From: Tomocerus qinae
Taxonomy: Eukaryota; Arthropoda; Collembola; Entomobryomorpha; Tomoceridae
Length of the DNA: 64,000 nt
Direction: 5' to 3'
Assembly: GCA_020055645.1 (NCBI GenBank)
Contig: CM034546.1
Location: 28,024,001-28,088,000 of the forward strand
Shown in pieces: positions 62,001 to 64,000 of this stretch. The stretch's first letter is position 1, and every line of letters begins with the position of its first letter. The position numbers were made by a program, and so were the translations under genes. Below the pieces are notes generated by a model. It did no database searches. It saw only the letters and a list, made by a program, of their open reading frames with translations, and was not told where the DNA came from.

Positions 62001-63168
62001 GTGTTTATTTCTTTAATGCGACAGTAAATGATAATGACGGTAACCCAGTGGAACTACCTCAGTGCATTTGTGTGTACGAAGAAGATGCGGGACTTCTTTG
62101 GAAACATCAAGATGAAGTTTCGGAGAAAACAAGCACGATTCGGTCTTACAGACTAGCCGTCGTGTTCTCAATGCAATCAGGAAACTACAATTATATATTC
62201 CATTGGTATCTTTATCAAGATGCCTCTATGGAATTTGAGGTGAAGTTGACGGGGATTTTAATGACGAATCTTCTTGCAAAATGTGCCAAACCTCCACCAT
62301 TTGGAACTGTTGTAGCCGACCAAATTTTTGCTGCATTGCACCAACATTTATTTTGTATAAGGATGGATACAGATATCGACGGTAGAAGAAATTCAATCGA
62401 AACTATCGATATCGTGGCAGGAGATGACTTGTCATGTGCAATAAATCCGTATGGAAATGCTATAGTTGCAAAACACACTCTTCTCAAAACTCAAGGTCAA
62501 GCTCGCACTAAGAATTCTCCAAATACTTCCCGGTCGTGGAAAGTATTTAATTCTAAAATTAATAATCCTGCCACAAGAAAACCTGTGGGATATATGCTGA
62601 GATCTGGAAATAAAGGACCGGCACTGTGGAAGATTGACAGTCCAGCGAGACAGAGAGGAAACTTCACTGCCTATGATGTCTGGGTCACTAAATATAATGA
62701 CAAACAAATATATGCTGGAGGAGACTATCTGAATGGAAATGGACTACCTGAATGGGTTAACAAATACGAAAATGCATCAATCGTAAATGAAGATATCGTT
62801 TTGTGGCACGTTCTTGGCTTTACGCATTATCCACGGCTTGAAGACTGGCCAATTATGCCAATTGAGTAAGCATTTAGTATTAAGTAATATACAAAAAATA
62901 TATAGCATCACAGCATCTGAAATGGTACCAATTGAAATGGAATCTGAAGTCTGAATTCTTTAAAATATACATTTTATCTTTTAGTATATACATAGTATAT
63001 CAACGAATCGATAATTTAAGTAAGTTGGCTTTTGAAAATTAAAATTACGTTAATCAATTTATTATTGATTTTTACAGGTCAGCTGGATTTAAATTTATGC
63101 CGGTAAATTTTTTCACATCTAACCCTGCACTAGATGTTCCAAATCTGCATCAGAACCGCCAAATATAA
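56013..63168 (+). CDS. Copper amine oxidase, secreted (primary-amine oxidase family)
   Basis: It should oxidise primary amines to aldehydes with release of ammonia and peroxide, using copper and a self-made quinone from tyrosine. Six exons: 56013-56082, 57243-57690, 61273-61635, 61707-61851, 61928-62865 and 63078-63168. Splice phases agree (1, 2, 2, 0, 2), giving 684 residues, close to family length. Exon 1 encodes a signal peptide (MALIKQLIIYLSLFLFITSA). Exon 2 opens the N-terminal domains (HPLDPLSTEEI). The catalytic-base aspartate is present in VFDEGEYGLG. Copper ligands are present as HQH (ALHQHLFCIRMD) and the distal His (GFTHYPRLEDWPIMP). The C-terminus has the family ending NPALDVPN. 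The cofactor motif reads SGNYNY, with Asn where family members usually have Asp or Glu after the precursor Tyr. Intron 2 contains a BEL/Pao insertion. AATAAA follows near 63254. Confidence 0.93.
58024..58238 (+). repeat. 5' LTR of the BEL/Pao element
   Basis: 215 bp, identical in length to the 3' LTR, with one base difference seen. Confidence 0.95.
58271..60901 (+). CDS. BEL/Pao Gag-protease polyprotein, pol truncated
   Basis: One uninterrupted frame of 876 codons starting 32 bp after the 5' LTR. In order: a basic/acidic head with a likely coiled coil (residues 98-135); the DUF1759-type Gag core of BEL elements from residue 213 (LPTFNGNPAEWPSFI); two CCHC-like zinc knuckles around 434-447 and 468-481; and a retropepsin-like region with active-site triad DSA at residue 551 (FAILDSASTTTLID) instead of the usual DSG/DTG. 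Then come joined pieces that normally flank the reverse transcriptase (GDRWEIEVLWKNDD) and follow it (LKTVMSVFDPLGFLVN). The catalytic YVDD region is absent. The deletions preserve the frame, which is notable. The product could assemble particles with help from full-length relatives, but cannot copy itself. Codon usage is less AT-biased than in the surrounding DNA. Confidence 0.93.
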   Translation: MERQTTIEELPTRRSGRLLGEKPIYDAGEYPRIRRQVNRRPASLPDVEDENVVTTSENHEIRSVRSEKSARSSSHASKAKSNTSKSSYIRKRQMLADIAAAEELDKLEEEREMIKYKMRAVERQRQRQMLDIEEENDEDFVSSHRSIIDISTKNPPSDKSRSIREWLKDCDEDKRSEKSGSCLERKSKNENSHQGCCGDLKFLLARQTMGRDLPTFNGNPAEWPSFIGELARSTKECGYTNVQNLYRLRKCLKGDALEMVSYMFDLPENVDLILETLEMNFGRPEYIIDVLIEKAKSTPSPKEENLHSLILYSNAVRSLASTMVSLGSTDHLRNPHLMRELVDKLPTNLMLQWGIKLSKNRNVKLSLMDFSDWLFTLAEAASFVRHRQFKLDDQRKNDDQESDDEPQRNSDNKTWEKKRETVLATSSTSDSKPCYFCGNIGHDLPSCWGFQKVDVDSRWDCVRGNKICFKCIKGKHRKEDCNENPCGVGGCKVDHHALLHNVKVEKKQPHSTPVKDEVSYYAQSEKETLLQILPVTVKSSTCKIETFAILDSASTTTLIDEDIAMKLGLQGENVPLRMSWTDGITNVDHSSRNVRIEIQGKNEKSKYEVEMRTKKNLQLCSQTVDLRRLKECWKHLSNVKLIDMKNVKPTVLIGQNNTHLLTPLEVIEGANFSSPTLTKTRLGWVLHGNAMIRNRVDRVFFHNVHKNEDLDSLHDLVKESFSTESDLTFDVHPPEKTMKSNEDDLAVEIMENTAHRVGDRWEIEVLWKNDDGPENKKNGIRRLMIMEKRMDKNELFAKQVLIRPEDYCAQKFLWRGTRRTGEPEKLKPEMVKSTHRPTKSEVLKTVMSVFDPLGFLVNFTIQVKIVHEDIWKIGIG
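60963..61177 (+). repeat. 3' LTR of the BEL/Pao element
   Basis: 215 bp; preceded by a short purine-rich stretch (ACGGGGAGTAG) that may be the polypurine tract. Confidence 0.95.
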
Positions 63169-63616
63169 TTTGCTTGTGTATGTAGTTAATTTAATTTATT
63201 ATTTTGAGAGATTAGTTTAGCTGATTAATTAAGAGTACAAAAAGCAGTACTAATAAAATCATTCCCAATGTTTTTACATGCTCATATCGCTTAATGCACA
63301 CAATTCAGAAAATCACAATTTTAAAGATCAGAAAAACTTACACACAATCTGTCCTAGTTTATTTTTTTGTATTAAGAGATGCAATAAACTTGATGTAGAA
63401 ACGAAAATAGAGTGTTTTACTTTAGTTATTACTTTGGATTTATTTTTCAAGTAATTAGATATGTCAATGTTTTCATTTATGACAAAAGACATTCAAATAC
63501 ATACCGCAGTCTTAATTAAATTTTCGTTCACTGTTAACGACACAGTAAAATATTCCTAATATGCAGGTTTCATTAAAATCAAGGTATGTCAATTATTTGA
63601 ATTTGCTTGAACCAGT
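63169..63616. other. 3' UTR and intergenic DNA between convergent genes
   Basis: Contains AATAAA near 63254 for the amine oxidase gene. Otherwise featureless. Confidence 0.5.
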
Positions 63617-64000
63617 TTAATACCATTTCATTAACTTTTCAAACTCCTTCTTCTCCATTCCCCTCCCCCTTCCTCCCTCCCACAAATAATAATCTGCTTT
63701 TCTGTTGACGTGGCTGGAGAGAACCGACAAATCTTCTTCCTCCCACTCTATGCATCCAACTGCAATTATCTTTATTTCTTTCTTAGTCAACTTAATCAAC
63801 TCTTTTGGTGTAAACGAAGAGTCAACAACAAGTTCGTCTCTCTGAAAGTGACCCAACAATTCCTCCACTTCTTTAAAAGAAAACCATTCTAGAATGAGTT
63901 TGTCCACCCTCCTCACTCCATCAACAACTATCGTTTTAGAACCTCCTTTAGTTATTTTGATGTGGGTAACGCTTTTAGGTAATTGTTCTACATTAACTTC
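63617..64000 (-). CDS. Unknown protein, C-terminal part (gene runs off the window)
   Basis: A minus-strand frame is open from the window edge to a TAA at 63617-63619 (127 residues). It is rich in Leu, Ile, Val, Lys and Glu. Short hydrophobic strands recur at intervals (VTHIKITKGG, RRVDKLILEWF, KEIKIIAVGCIEW), which is suggestive of irregular leucine-rich repeats as in some F-box proteins. No hallmark motif is present, so I give no function. The start lies outside the window, and the GTG near 63916 is not a credible start. It converges on the amine oxidase gene. Confidence 0.5.
   Translation of the reverse strand, partial: EVNVEQLPKSVTHIKITKGGSKTIVVDGVRRVDKLILEWFSFKEVEELLGHFQRDELVVDSSFTPKELIKLTKKEIKIIAVGCIEWEEEDLSVLSSHVNRKADYYLWEGGRGRGMEKKEFEKLMKWY

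Overview
The window is nuclear DNA from an arthropod, almost certainly an insect. It is AT-rich and intron-bearing with GT-AG splice sites. It carries a chitin-binding cuticular protein gene, a hemocyanin/prophenoloxidase-type fragment, a divergent ionotropic-receptor relic, BEL/Pao, hAT and Ginger-like elements, and short runs of the insect telomere motif TTAGG. I cannot fix the order or species. Three 100-base N blocks (14768-14867, 31921-32020, 47021-47120) are scaffold gaps.

Left part (1-16 kb). A four-exon cuticular protein gene (2704-4002, +) converges on a four-exon gene for a 16-finger C2H2 protein (4169-6799, -). The same pair recurs as a decayed cuticle gene (8938-9540) followed by a second 16-finger gene (12254-13915, -), so this is an old segmental duplication. 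A degraded hAT transposon with an 8-bp target duplication (9622-12164) sits inside copy 2. Between the copies lie two head-to-tail fold-back units centred on TTAGG runs (7297-8064). A hemocyanin-superfamily fragment (14868-15419, -) abuts the first gap.

Middle part (16-32 kb). A 13-exon eIF5B-like gene (16159-20123, +) has about seven single-base frame breaks and no 3' third. A Ginger-like remnant with a 4-bp target duplication and ~300-bp inverted termini follows (20611-21725). Next come inverted repeats, a 21-bp/18-bp minisatellite, a Harbinger-like element (25651-26715) and long gene-free AT-rich DNA.

Satellite part (32-49 kb). About 15 kb is a ~354-bp satellite whose monomer is itself two homologous ~177-bp halves. 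Across a gap lies an unrelated ~168-bp satellite with alternating variants that reverses orientation near 48683.

Right part (49-64 kb). A broken ionotropic receptor gene (49921-52050) and two more decayed tandem copies precede a six-exon copper amine oxidase gene (56013-63168, +; 684 residues predicted). Its second intron holds a young BEL/Pao deletion derivative (58024-61177) that keeps an uninterrupted 876-codon Gag-protease frame but lacks most of the reverse transcriptase plus RNase H and integrase. A partial unknown gene runs off the right edge on the minus strand.

Intact single-copy genes are therefore few (cuticular protein, zinc finger 1, amine oxidase). Most of the window is duplication debris, satellites and transposons. 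I found no new multi-gene system. The strongest leads are the TTAGG fold-back element, the dimeric satellite, the Gag-protease-only retroelement and the amine oxidase with a changed cofactor motif.
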